Source: UBA1858 sp963926275 (lineage in GTDB: Bacteria; Pseudomonadota; Gammaproteobacteria; UBA4575). Taken from it: DNA of 28,230 bases. Within the stretch, counting starts at the first letter, position 1, and each line of letters opens with the position of its first letter. The notes beneath the pieces were generated by a model that was not told the DNA's origin, ran no database searches, and was given only the letters and a program-made list of their open reading frames with translations. The translations under genes were made by a program, and so were the position numbers. Below, piece after piece: positions 1 through 7,397 of the stretch. The DNA lies in contig CAWUWP010000094.1 in NCBI GenBank assembly GCA_963926275.1, forward strand, positions 1 through 28,230, in the 5' to 3' direction.

Positions 1-2
1 CT

Positions 3-332
3 ATGGATGACAGCCAATTAAAAAAACTCGTCATCATGATGGATAATATTATTCAAGGTTGCTCTGAGATTATTAAAAGTGACCTTGAAAAAAACAATCC
101 GTTGCGCCCATGGCGAGTGATACATCTAAACAGAGCAATAACGTCAACACGCTCTCATGATACCGAACTAATGCGGACTGTATTTCAACAACTTATCCAC
201 ACATTCCCCTCTGATGCTGCAGCATTTTTTTCAGAAGGCATGCATGAGATGAATAGACTCAATTATCCTGAAGATGTCAAAGCTGTATTACAAGAGTACT
301 TTAATAAATATAGCCGGCCAAAAATGAATTAA
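3..332 (+). CDS. Conserved hypothetical protein, 5' end possibly beyond the window
   Basis: A 109-residue soluble protein with no signal peptide and no membrane segment. The first ATG lies two bases from the window edge, so the true start may be upstream and the protein may be truncated here. It is largely helical in character, with a tryptophan-containing stretch near residue 37 (PLRPWRVIHLNRA), a central FPSDAAAFFSEGMHEM stretch and a basic C-terminus. It ends 75 bases before the chromate transporter on the same strand. I do not recognise a named domain and assign no function. The open frame and sensible codon use make it a credible gene. Confidence 0.6.
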   Translation: MDDSQLKKLVIMMDNIIQGCSEIIKSDLEKNNPLRPWRVIHLNRAITSTRSHDTELMRTVFQQLIHTFPSDAAAFFSEGMHEMNRLNYPEDVKAVLQEYFNKYSRPKMN

Positions 333-407
333 AAAATTTTGCCCAATTAGTTATCTTCCTGGGCCCATGCCCGATTCGACACCAAATATATTTTCCCACA
401 AACATAC

Positions 408-1766
408 ATGAACTCTAAAACATTGCCTTCAAAAAAACATCATCCTGAAAACTCAATCCCATTTTGGGACGCATTTAAATTCTGGCTAAAACTAGGCTTC
501 ATTAGTTTTGGTGGTCCTGCCGGCCAGATCGCTATCATGCATCAAGAATTAGTTGAAAAACGTCGATGGATATCTGAACAACGTTTTTTACATGCACTAA
601 ACTTTTGCATGTTATTGCCTGGCCCAGAAGCGCAACAACTCGCCACCTACTTTGGTTGGCTTATGCATCGCGGCTGGGGAGGTATTGTTGCAGGAGTATT
701 ATTTGTATTGCCTTCACTGTTTATTTTAATTGCACTGTCTTGGATTTATATTTCCTATGGTGACGTGCCTATCGTTGCGGGTGTGTTTTATGGGATCAAA
801 CCAGCCATTACGGCGGTTATTATTCATGCGGCTTATCGCATTGGCTCACGTGCAGTTAACAATGGTTTGTTATTTTCTATTTCTGTAGCAGCCTTTTTAT
901 CTATCTTTATATTTAAAGTACCCTTCCCCATTATTATTATTTGCGCAGCCATGATTGGTTTTATAGGGGGCCGCATAGCACCAGATAAATTCAAATCAGG
1001 CGGTGGCCATAAATCTGAAGACAAATCTTTTGGCCCAGCGATTATTGATGACGACACTCCCGTACCCGAGCATGCGAAATTCAGTTTGAATAAACTTATT
1101 CGCGCCGTCGTGATAGGCTTTACTTTATGGCTAGTCCCTATGTTTTTATTAAATCATTTTTATGGTTGGGACCACACACTGACACAAATGGGTTGGTTTT
1201 TTACTAAAGCCGCCTTGGTCACTTTTGGTGGCGCATATGCAGTACTCCCCTACGTATACCAAGGTGCCATAGAAAATTATTCATGGGTCACTCCGACACA
1301 AATGATTGATGGTTTAGCCTTAGGTGAAACAACACCGGGGCCATTGATTATGGTGGTGGCTTTTGTGGCTTTTATTGGTGGCTATATCAATAATTTATTT
1401 GGCCCAGATCAATTATTCCTAGCCGGTGTAGTCGCCGCCTCTTTAGTGACCTGGTTTACATTTTTACCCTCATTCTTATTTATTTTTGCTGGCGGGCCTT
1501 TTATTGAAACCACTCACGGCAATATTAAATTTACCGCACCTCTGACTGCCATCACTGCTGCAGTAGTTGGCGTCATTATTAACTTAGCTTTGTTTTTTGG
1601 TTATCACGTTTTGTGGCCGGAAGGTTTTGCTGGAATATTTGACTGGATATCTGCATTGATTACATTATCTGCCACCATTGCTTTATTTTATTTCAAACTA
1701 AACTTGCTGCATGTGATTGCCGCATGCGGCATCTTAGGATTAATCATTAAAACAATCGGTAGTTAA
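408..1766 (+). CDS. chrA: Chromate transporter, ChrA/CHR family (two-domain form)
   Basis: A 452-residue polytopic inner-membrane protein of the chromate ion transporter family, which exports chromate or related oxyanions. The length fits the long, two-CHR-domain form. The first domain carries the family motif FGGPAGQIA at about residues 34-42 and a PGPEAQQLA motif near residue 71. The second half starts around residue 260 with a related FGGAYAVLPY motif and a second PGPLI motif. A hydrophilic linker near residues 195-225 separates the halves. The start ATG has no clear Shine-Dalgarno sequence, but the next in-frame methionine lies inside the conserved first domain. The gene is followed by a strong hairpin terminator and appears to be transcribed alone. 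Natural substrate is inferred; sulfate-like oxyanions are an alternative. Confidence 0.9.
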   Translation: MNSKTLPSKKHHPENSIPFWDAFKFWLKLGFISFGGPAGQIAIMHQELVEKRRWISEQRFLHALNFCMLLPGPEAQQLATYFGWLMHRGWGGIVAGVLFVLPSLFILIALSWIYISYGDVPIVAGVFYGIKPAITAVIIHAAYRIGSRAVNNGLLFSISVAAFLSIFIFKVPFPIIIICAAMIGFIGGRIAPDKFKSGGGHKSEDKSFGPAIIDDDTPVPEHAKFSLNKLIRAVVIGFTLWLVPMFLLNHFYGWDHTLTQMGWFFTKAALVTFGGAYAVLPYVYQGAIENYSWVTPTQMIDGLALGETTPGPLIMVVAFVAFIGGYINNLFGPDQLFLAGVVAASLVTWFTFLPSFLFIFAGGPFIETTHGNIKFTAPLTAITAAVVGVIINLALFFGYHVLWPEGFAGIFDWISALITLSATIALFYFKLNLLHVIAACGILGLIIKTIGS

Positions 1767-1804
1767 ACCTTCTTACACCTCGTAAGCGCTAATTATCTCA
1801 CCCA

Positions 1805-1840
1805 TAAAAAAAGCCAGCTCAATGAGCTGGCTTTTTACTC
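1805..1840. terminator. Bidirectional rho-independent terminator
   Basis: A 13-bp perfect stem (1808-1820 with 1824-1836) has a 3-base AAT loop. It has a T tract on the plus strand after the right arm and a 7-T tract on the minus strand after the left arm. It lies between chrA (plus) and the 33-residue small ORF (minus) and can stop both. Confidence 0.9.
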
Positions 1841-1864
1841 TCAAGTAGCAAGAGTAAGGAGGTG

Positions 1865-1966
1865 TTAAAAAAGAGCGATGCCGACAGCAAATATTACTGA
1901 TAATACGCCAATCAACATTAAGGTCTCGGTCGCTGCAGACTTGCAAAAGTTTGAGGTTCCAAACAT
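1865..1966 (-). CDS. 33-residue single-pass membrane small protein
   Basis: A short ORF read on the minus strand encodes 33 residues starting MFGTSNFCKSAATETL and ending in a hydrophobic stretch (about residues 16-33, LMLIGVLSVIFAVGIALF) long enough for one membrane helix. A GGAG Shine-Dalgarno sits 7 bases before the ATG. A promoter with TTGCTT and TATACT boxes and a 17-bp spacer lies about 40-70 bases upstream, and the bidirectional terminator lies downstream. Promoter, ribosome site, ORF and terminator together make a complete unit of about 190 bases. There is one cysteine (C8) in the N-terminal part. I do not recognise a family. By analogy with other very small membrane proteins it could be an accessory subunit of a membrane complex, but nothing here shows which. 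An alternative is a small RNA with a chance ORF. Confidence 0.65.
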   Translation of the reverse strand: MFGTSNFCKSAATETLMLIGVLSVIFAVGIALF

Positions 1967-2005
1967 GTCATTACTCCAATAAGGGTTAATAAGTTTATTC
2001 TAATC

Positions 2006-2034
2006 AGTATAGTAGAAAATTCTAATATAAGCAA
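2006..2034 (-). promoter_or_regulatory. Sigma70-type promoter of the 33-residue small protein
   Basis: On the minus strand the -35 box TTGCTT (2034-2029) and -10 box TATACT (2011-2006) are separated by exactly 17 bases. The predicted transcript start near 1999 leaves a leader of about 33 bases before the ATG. Confidence 0.6.
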
Positions 2035-2198
2035 CTCTTAATATACTAAAACAACGATAGCGTCGCATTTTGCCGCTTAACGGTGTATTTTAGCGTTATA
2101 CGGTAGTTTATAGGCCGATTACTTCTATGCGAACCACTCAGAATTGATCAATATTTAACTATATTCTTCGCTATTATCCATAATTAAGGTAGGGTATT

Positions 2199-3245
2199 TT
2201 GGTACAAAGCGCTTTCTTCTTCTCGATATTAATTGCCGCCAGTTTGGCTTTTTTCGCGATGATTTCGCCTTTCTTTGAACCTATTCTGTGGGCAGCCACA
2301 TTGGCAATAGTCTTCAAGCCAATACAAACAAAAATCACAGCCGTGTTGCCAACACGAAAAAATCTAGCGGCACTAGCAACACTCCTAATTATTATTTTTG
2401 CAGTGATCGTACCTGCACTGCTTTTATCACTATCGGTCGGCCGCGAAGGCATCACCTTATATCAATCAATCTCCAGCGGTGAAGTTGACTTGTCCGGGCC
2501 GTTAAGCTGGGCTCAGAATACCTGGCCATCATTAATTGATCGTGCTGAAAGTTTAGGCATCAATATCGAAGAAGCAAAACAAAAACTTTCTTCTTCTGCA
2601 TTACAGGGCAGCCAATGGGCGGCATCACACATTTTCACATTCGGCCAAAACACGGTACGCTTTGCAGTGATGTTTTTTCTAATGCTTTATTTGTTATTTT
2701 TCTTTTTGCGTGACGGGAATAAAATCATAGATAAGATAATTCAAGTCCTTCCTATTGGAGATGAGCGCGAGCGTTACCTGCTTTCTAAATTTGCTGAAGT
2801 CTCACGTGCAACTATTAAAGGCACTTTGGTCGTTGGTGCTATTCAAGGAATATTAGGCGGCATTATCTTTTCATTACTAGGCATTGAATCGGCAATATTT
2901 TGGGCAGTAGTGATGACTTTATTGTCTATTCTTCCCGCTATTGGTTCGGCCTTAGTTTGGGCGCCTGCAGCTATTTATTTAATCACTAGCGGAATGCTAA
3001 TTAAAGGCATCATACTCATAGCCTTTGGTGTATTAGTCATTGGTATGGTTGATAACATTCTACGACCCATTTTAGTGGGACGTGATACCAAGATGCCCGA
3101 CTATTTAATATTATTAAGCACATTAGGCGGTATCTCATTGATAGGTATTTCAGGATTTGTTTTAGGCCCCGTAATTGCCGCTTTCTTTCTAACTATATGG
3201 GCTATGTTTGCAAAAGAATATAATCATGAGGATATTACTGGATAA
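2199..3245 (+). CDS. AI-2E family transporter (UPF0118 / PF01594 permease)
   Basis: A 348-residue integral membrane protein typical in length for the AI-2E transporter family, whose members have been linked to autoinducer-2 export, Na+/H+ exchange or other transport; the substrate here is not known. Hydrophobic segments occur at about residues 5-45, 60-80, 155-175 and several between 210 and 340. Signature stretches include FKPIQTKI near the N-terminus, FFLRDG near residue 168, the glycine-rich GAIQGILGGI and the conserved DNILRPILVG motif near residue 285. TTG is the likely start because an in-frame TAG lies nine bases upstream and no ATG is available; AAGG/AGGG just upstream can act as ribosome site. 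The last bases overlap the tail of the convergent glycosylase pseudogene. Confidence 0.88.
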   Translation: MVQSAFFFSILIAASLAFFAMISPFFEPILWAATLAIVFKPIQTKITAVLPTRKNLAALATLLIIIFAVIVPALLLSLSVGREGITLYQSISSGEVDLSGPLSWAQNTWPSLIDRAESLGINIEEAKQKLSSSALQGSQWAASHIFTFGQNTVRFAVMFFLMLYLLFFFLRDGNKIIDKIIQVLPIGDERERYLLSKFAEVSRATIKGTLVVGAIQGILGGIIFSLLGIESAIFWAVVMTLLSILPAIGSALVWAPAAIYLITSGMLIKGIILIAFGVLVIGMVDNILRPILVGRDTKMPDYLILLSTLGGISLIGISGFVLGPVIAAFFLTIWAMFAKEYNHEDITG

Positions 3246-3816
3246 GCTGGTGTATTATTTTCCTCAATACTGGCACCACGCCTAGTTGAAACTAAACATT
3301 TTTCTTCAACCACATTTGATTACACAGAGATGGATGAAGCATAGCTAAATAGTATGGAGAATATAGTTCCCATGCTCACAGTTTCAGTTAAATTTTTTTT
3401 CACTGACCGTAGATAATGCTTTTTTGCATACATGCCAACCAACAAAGTAAGCTCTATTTGCGGCATTAACGCTAAAAGAGGTTCATGCCAGTTAGGCGTA
3501 CAATTAGGCATGGGTGGAAAATCACCTGACTTTCCTTTCCCGGGATAACAAAAGCTCCTCGGCATAACAGCAATTTTATTATGGTCATAGAAAGTATCAT
3601 GATCTACCCCAGCCATTCACATAGCTTTTTGCCACTCGTATCATTCCAGGAAATACTGATTGCATGCACTTTGGTACCAGGTGCTTGACCTTCAATTAAT
3701 ATTCTTGCGCAACTAGAAGGGCGAACAATAGGATTGGGCTGAAACGGAAGTTTCTCTGCACATTGAGTGCATGCGCGTAAATCATTTGTTAATAATTTCA
3801 GTTATAAGCGAACCAT
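3235..3816 (-). pseudogene. Decayed uracil-DNA glycosylase family gene (PF03167)
   Basis: Six-frame reading of the minus strand recovers almost a full-length uracil-DNA glycosylase family protein in pieces. An N-terminal piece (LRACTQCAEKLPF, then ARILIEGQAPGTKVH and WNDTSGKKLCEWLG) continues in another frame as GVDHDTFYD, FCYPGKGKSGD, CTPNWHEPLL and LTLLVGMYAKKHYL. A third frame gives a WELYSPYYLAMLHPS piece and WLKKN. Damage: an in-frame TAA at 3804-3802, loss of one base in the C run 3607-3610 (G run on the coding strand), a second frameshift around 3371-3376, and a TAG at 3294-3292 where the family has Trp. Intact members use a [4Fe-4S] cluster and excise uracil from DNA. The ATG at 3816 overlaps the stop of the 149-aa gene (TAATG). 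Total length, 582 bases, matches an intact gene of about 193 codons. Sequencing error could explain some but hardly all four lesions. Confidence 0.85.
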
Positions 3817-4265
3817 TATTTTTTCTTCTTTCTACCCCGTCTCACTTGATAGGCTGATATCTCTTTCATGAGTTCACTATAAGGAAAATTATCGACACTA
3901 TTAAACTTTGCTAGTGCTAGTTGAAACACACCATAAATATCCTGCTCATCCAGCCCACCTGTCTGAAGTATTTTTACAAAACCTTTAACAGCTCCATTCT
4001 GAATCCTTATCTCAGCATTATGCGGTAATTGCCCATCAATACTTTTCTGCTGAATTACAAAGCGAGCATTTTCACGCAATGACTTTAATATTGTCGTGCA
4101 AGACTGTTGCGCGCCGTTTGAGTTACACGAGACACCTTCTCTATCGGCCAGATTAAAACGTGATGATTGTGAGCAATTACATATACGAGAATTAATTGCT
4201 TTTTCAAATACGCAACGAATAGGATTTATTTCTTTGTAAGTAGAGTGATACTCTATTTCATCCAT
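3816..4265 (-). CDS. Conserved hypothetical protein with clustered cysteines
   Basis: A 149-residue soluble protein. The N-terminal third has five cysteines (C18, C29, C31, C47, C56), with C29-x-C31 close together, a pattern compatible with metal or Fe-S binding. A later PHNAEIRIQNGAVKGF segment precedes a helical region and a very basic C-terminal tail (RRGRKKKK). I do not recognise a named domain. It starts 13 bases after the 79-aa gene and its TAA overlaps the ATG of the glycosylase pseudogene, so the three were probably one translationally coupled operon. The basic tail and the DNA-repair neighbour allow a nucleic-acid role, but that is only inference. Confidence 0.75.
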   Translation of the reverse strand: MDEIEYHSTYKEINPIRCVFEKAINSRICNCSQSSRFNLADREGVSCNSNGAQQSCTTILKSLRENARFVIQQKSIDGQLPHNAEIRIQNGAVKGFVKILQTGGLDEQDIYGVFQLALAKFNSVDNFPYSELMKEISAYQVRRGRKKKK

Positions 4266-4278
4266 AATAATGTCTTAA

Positions 4279-4518
4279 TTATTTTTCCCATTCGCGCAAA
4301 ATAGGGGCGTCTCTATTCTGAACTAATTTAGCTTCTGCCATATCCTCATGATCGGCAAACATAATCTTTATATTACTGACATCTTTTATCTTGAGTTCGT
4401 TTCTAAGGTTTCGCGCATATAATTTCGCATCTTTATACTCCGGAAAGCTATCCTTTAAATCAGCCTCTCGTACGGCGCCGTTAGTACCCTTAATCAAATG
4501 AAAAACAAAATATGGCAT
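4279..4518 (-). CDS. Small conserved hypothetical protein (79 aa)
   Basis: A 79-residue soluble protein beginning MPYFVFHL. It has alternating beta-strand and helix character, a KDAKLYARNLRNEL helix in the middle and a C-terminal RDAPILREWEK. It resembles small MPY(F/Y)V-type proteins that I recall from sulfur-oxidising gammaproteobacteria, but no function is known to me. First gene of the minus-strand operon with the 149-aa protein and the glycosylase remnant. No clear Shine-Dalgarno precedes the ATG. It is divergent from the Rieske gene with a 146-155 bp shared control region. Confidence 0.7.
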   Translation of the reverse strand: MPYFVFHLIKGTNGAVREADLKDSFPEYKDAKLYARNLRNELKIKDVSNIKIMFADHEDMAEAKLVQNRDAPILREWEK

Positions 4519-4637
4519 ATTTTCTGAACCAGTTAGTAGATTTAGGCTATTTAATCACTGTTATGGCTAGTTGCAAATAACCTGGTCGGGTAATAACACT
4601 AATGCTTTATACAAATTTCAAGCTTACTGAAGTGTTA

Positions 4638-4666
4638 TTGACAGACTAGGCAATTTTTTCGATAGT
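4638..4666 (+). promoter_or_regulatory. Promoter giving a probable leaderless Rieske mRNA
   Basis: A perfect -35 box TTGACA (4638-4643) is followed after exactly 17 bases by GATAGT (4661-4666), a 4/6 match to the -10 consensus. The expected start of transcription, about 4672-4674, coincides with the ATG at 4674, and no Shine-Dalgarno is present. Confidence 0.6.
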
Positions 4667-4673
4667 GCAGCTT

Positions 4674-5000
4674 ATGAATGAACTAACAATTTTTGCTGCA
4701 AAATTAGACGATATACGTCCAGGTAAAACCAAGAAAGTCTGCTTTCCCGATCACGGGCCGATATTATTAGCCAATGTCGACGGTAGTATTTATGCCGTTG
4801 ATGACACCTGTACCCACGAAGATTCTTCATTGGCATTGGGCTGCCTACGAGAAGACAAGGTTAAATGTACACTTCATGGTAGTTGGTTTAGCGTGGTGAC
4901 TGGTGAACCCACCGATGAACCCGCTGACGAACCATTGCACCGTTATCACGTTGAAATCCACAGTGATGAAGTCTGGATAAACCTGGATCCTATTGTATAA
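4674..5000 (+). CDS. Rieske [2Fe-2S] ferredoxin
   Basis: A 108-residue single-domain Rieske protein of the soluble ferredoxin type that passes electrons in the cytoplasm. The cluster ligands are seen as C46-T-H48 and C65-T-L-H68 (numbering from MNELT), with 16 residues between the two motifs and the usual FSVVTGE stretch after the second. There is no signal peptide or membrane anchor, so it is not a bc1-type Rieske. I chose ATG 4674 rather than GTG 4665: a TTGACA-17-GATAGT promoter would start transcription at about 4673, making the message leaderless, and the GTG would overlap the -10 box. Its partner is unknown; the later ferredoxin-NADP reductase (11.4 kb) is a possible donor by analogy only. 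Confidence 0.88.
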   Translation: MNELTIFAAKLDDIRPGKTKKVCFPDHGPILLANVDGSIYAVDDTCTHEDSSLALGCLREDKVKCTLHGSWFSVVTGEPTDEPADEPLHRYHVEIHSDEVWINLDPIV

Positions 5001-5425
5001 ATCAACATAGCGTGAGCAGTCTTTATTAGTTTTGCTAATAGCTTATCAAGCTCTTCACTAATGCACTTCCTCGACGCAGTGTTATCTAAATTTTCCAATG
5101 GATACACCTGTCTGACTTTTATTAGCGCTCGACATTAAAAATCTCATTATTTTTGTCTGCAGTACGATACTACCTATAGATGATTTATTTTATCAATCGG
5201 CCAATAGCGGACATCCGATTGTTTAAAGTATATTGTCAGCAAAAAGCACAATTATGTTTCAAATGGATGTTTCATATAGCTATTAAATTTTTGATTCAGC
5301 ATAACCAGTTAATTAAGTCATTGAATTATTTGGCGTGATGAGTTTGGAACGCTTATTGCAGTAAATAGACATATATCGTCTATTCGGTATTTGTTGGCAT
5401 TTATTTTTATCAACAAGGAAGTTTT
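5001..5425. other. 425-bp intergenic region with two dyads
   Basis: No coding sequence is supported here. It contains a weak AT-rich hairpin just after the Rieske gene (ATTAG/CTAAT near 5027-5041), an inverted repeat CAATCGG...CCGATTG (5194-5200 with 5215-5221), and a dyad AATAGAC/GTCTATT (5364-5370 with 5378-5384) upstream of the small secreted protein gene. Confidence 0.5.
5364..5384 (+). promoter_or_regulatory. Candidate operator upstream of the small secreted protein
   Basis: Perfect 7-bp half-sites AATAGAC and GTCTATT flank a 7-base AT-rich centre, 42 bases before the ATG of the 84-aa gene. The 21-bp dyad has the size of a dimeric repressor site. A TTGCAG box sits just upstream. The regulator is unknown. 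Confidence 0.35.
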
Positions 5426-5680
5426 ATGAAGCCATTAATATTAGTTGCGACATTATCTATATCGACACTATCAACCAGTCACGCGTGCGAGGAAATTAAT
5501 ACCACTCAAGCTGTCGTTGACTATGTTTGTGATTACTCCCTAGTGAGTGATACTCAGTGCAGAGTTTGGAAAGAAGATATGCGCCAAATGAGCTACAACA
5601 ATCGCGTAATCATGGATTCATTTATTAGCTGGGATAAAAATCTAGAAGAAGATAATACTTACGTCGCGGAAAGCAACTAG
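5426..5680 (+). CDS. Small secreted hypothetical protein with three cysteines
   Basis: An 84-residue protein with a Sec-type signal peptide (about residues 1-20, MKPLILVATLSISTLSTSHA) and a mature part of about 64 residues. Cysteines are at 21, 35 and 45; C21 lies right at the predicted cleavage point. It is not a convincing lipobox because residue -1 is Ala but -3 is Ser and the region is polar. The mature part is acidic and helical with a tryptophan at 48 and another near 69. AAGGAAG five bases before the ATG is a strong ribosome site, and a terminator follows. No family recognised; likely periplasmic. Confidence 0.65.
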   Translation: MKPLILVATLSISTLSTSHACEEINTTQAVVDYVCDYSLVSDTQCRVWKEDMRQMSYNNRVIMDSFISWDKNLEEDNTYVAESN

Positions 5681-5703
5681 TCACTTTTCTGTCTACAAAA
5701 AAA

Positions 5704-5731
5704 TCCCCGCATTTAACGGGGACGTTTTATT
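5704..5731. terminator. Rho-independent terminator between convergent genes
   Basis: Stem TCCCCG/CGGGGA (5704-5709 with 5717-5722) with a 7-base loop. T-rich sequence follows on the plus strand, and a 7-base T tract follows on the minus strand. It can end both the 84-aa gene and soeC. Confidence 0.75.
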
Positions 5732-5747
5732 GCTGCAATCTATCTTT

Positions 5748-6686
5748 CTAACACTGTTGTTTGCCGTGATACAAGTTCACAACATGGCGCGCTTCTGCAA
5801 AAAATAACCATCGCTCAATCATCACACCAACAAATGCACTAATCACAGCGACTGCAAATACTACGCTAATAGGCATGAACCCCACGCCAGCCCAAAGCAC
5901 TAACCCTGGCACTGTAAATGCAAATAAGAATACTAACCAACGCAATGCAATCAACCGTGCTCGGGCCACTTCATAACCAAACTCTTCTGTTAAGAATGTT
6001 CCTGCGGTATGGCCAACATCAAATAATCGCACCATACTACTTGTAAAAGAAGTGGCCGTATTAATAGTGGGCCCAGCCGGCACACCGATCCAGAAGAAAT
6101 AAATAATCTTGGCTATCGCCGCAATGATAATCAGGTAAGTACTTGTCACCACCAGACCTGTAATAACTGGTTCGTACATAGACACTATAAATAAAAACAT
6201 CAGACCACCTAACATGGCTCCTAATAAAATATAGTTAATCGGTGTTAATGGGTTATGCCATTGTCTGATTGTTTTAAGACAGGCGTATATCATCCCGGTA
6301 GAGAAAATAGTAGTAATTGCCCACAACGCCGATAGCATTGAAATAATTACGAGCCAATTATATCCCCCCACGTCTTTCCACACTGTGAACATATAGAGAG
6401 CCGCTACCGGATAGAACAAAATTGCTAACAATCCTTCTCGGGCTAACCAAGAAGTACGTACACGACTAAATGCACGCCATGCATTCTTTGGGTTAGCCAA
6501 ATGGAATGTTGATGAAATTAATCCGACAGTAATCAACCCCAAGGCAATTGCGCTCGACAACAAAACACCATGAGCACCTAATGGGTTTGTCTGACTAACC
6601 GAGTTATATATACAGGTGATAGCAAATAAGCCATAACCCGCGCCGGATGTTACTGTAAAAAATATTACTGATAGTGCTGGATGCAT
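5748..6686 (-). CDS. soeC: Sulfite dehydrogenase membrane anchor SoeC (DmsC family)
   Basis: A 312-residue membrane protein with about eight hydrophobic segments, of the DmsC anchor family. In SoeABC this subunit holds the complex at the cytoplasmic face of the inner membrane and hands electrons from SoeB to quinone. The sequence begins MHPALSVIFFT, typical of DmsC-like anchors, and has the SSTFHLANPKNAWRAF stretch with a histidine after the second helix and ARARLIALRW before the last two helices. It starts 18 bases after soeB with AAGGAAGA as ribosome site. Last gene of the operon, followed by a terminator. The DmsC assignment is firm. SoeC rather than another anchor rests on SoeA/SoeB context. 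Confidence 0.87.
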   Translation of the reverse strand: MHPALSVIFFTVTSGAGYGLFAITCIYNSVSQTNPLGAHGVLLSSAIALGLITVGLISSTFHLANPKNAWRAFSRVRTSWLAREGLLAILFYPVAALYMFTVWKDVGGYNWLVIISMLSALWAITTIFSTGMIYACLKTIRQWHNPLTPINYILLGAMLGGLMFLFIVSMYEPVITGLVVTSTYLIIIAAIAKIIYFFWIGVPAGPTINTATSFTSSMVRLFDVGHTAGTFLTEEFGYEVARARLIALRWLVFLFAFTVPGLVLWAGVGFMPISVVFAVAVISAFVGVMIERWLFFAEARHVVNLYHGKQQC

Positions 6687-6704
6687 CGATATTCTTCCTT
6701 GATT

Positions 6705-7397
6705 TTATCTTGCTACTAAACGATTAACCCAATCTTTTACTGCTTTGATTGAGTTTGTTTCATTAACGTAGGTCTCTACTTTCTTCTTTTCTCGTGGAGG
6801 CAAATACTTATTCACCGGCTCATAGCCTAATTCCGGCATTAACTGTTCGCCATTTCTTTCTCTAGAAATAATAGACACTTCTGAATTCGGATCATCAAAA
6901 TCTCCAAAGTAACGCGCACTAGTTGGGCAAGTCATTACACATGCTGGCTGGCGTTCTTCTTCTGGCAAATTTTCATCGTAGATTCGATCCACGCACAAGG
7001 TGCATTTTTTCATGACACCATCTTCACGGTCTAATTCTCGTGCACCGTAAGGACATGCCCATGCACAGTAGTTACAACCCATACACTTGTCTTGATCAAC
7101 TAACACAATGCCATCTTCTTCACGCTTGTAAGATGCACCTGTAGGACATACCGTCACACAAGCTGCGTCATCACAATGCATACACGACATTGGGAAGTGA
7201 ACCGTTTTACTGTTGGGATAGTCCCCTACTTCATAGTTACGAATACGATTAAACCAAACACCCGTTGGATCTTTTCCGTAAGGCTCAAAGTCAGTTAATG
7301 GACCCGTTGTACCCGATGTATTCCATTGCTTACATGCGACAGCACAAGCATTACAGCCTACACATGTATCTAAATCTATAACCAATCCTAGTTTCAT
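6705..7397 (-). CDS. soeB: Sulfite dehydrogenase iron-sulfur subunit SoeB
   Basis: A 230-residue ferredoxin-like protein with sixteen cysteines in four groups: C12/C15/C18/C22, C72/C75/C80/C84, C105/C108/C111/C115 and C132/C135/C153/C157. This is the arrangement for four [4Fe-4S] clusters in DmsB/NrfC-type electron-transfer subunits. It would carry electrons from the molybdenum subunit to the membrane anchor. No signal peptide is present, agreeing with a cytoplasmic enzyme. The ATG overlaps the soeA stop (TAATG), with AAAAGG upstream as ribosome site, showing translational coupling. Confidence 0.9.
   Translation of the reverse strand: MKLGLVIDLDTCVGCNACAVACKQWNTSGTTGPLTDFEPYGKDPTGVWFNRIRNYEVGDYPNSKTVHFPMSCMHCDDAACVTVCPTGASYKREEDGIVLVDQDKCMGCNYCAWACPYGARELDREDGVMKKCTLCVDRIYDENLPEEERQPACVMTCPTSARYFGDFDDPNSEVSIISRERNGEQLMPELGYEPVNKYLPPREKKKVETYVNETNSIKAVKDWVNRLVAR

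Noticed and set aside
2070..2103. CTTAAC...GCGTTATAC resembling the right end of an attC site
   Set aside because: No matching R''/L'' arm is found within 150 bases upstream, and the spacing between the two boxes is too long. Likely chance similarity.
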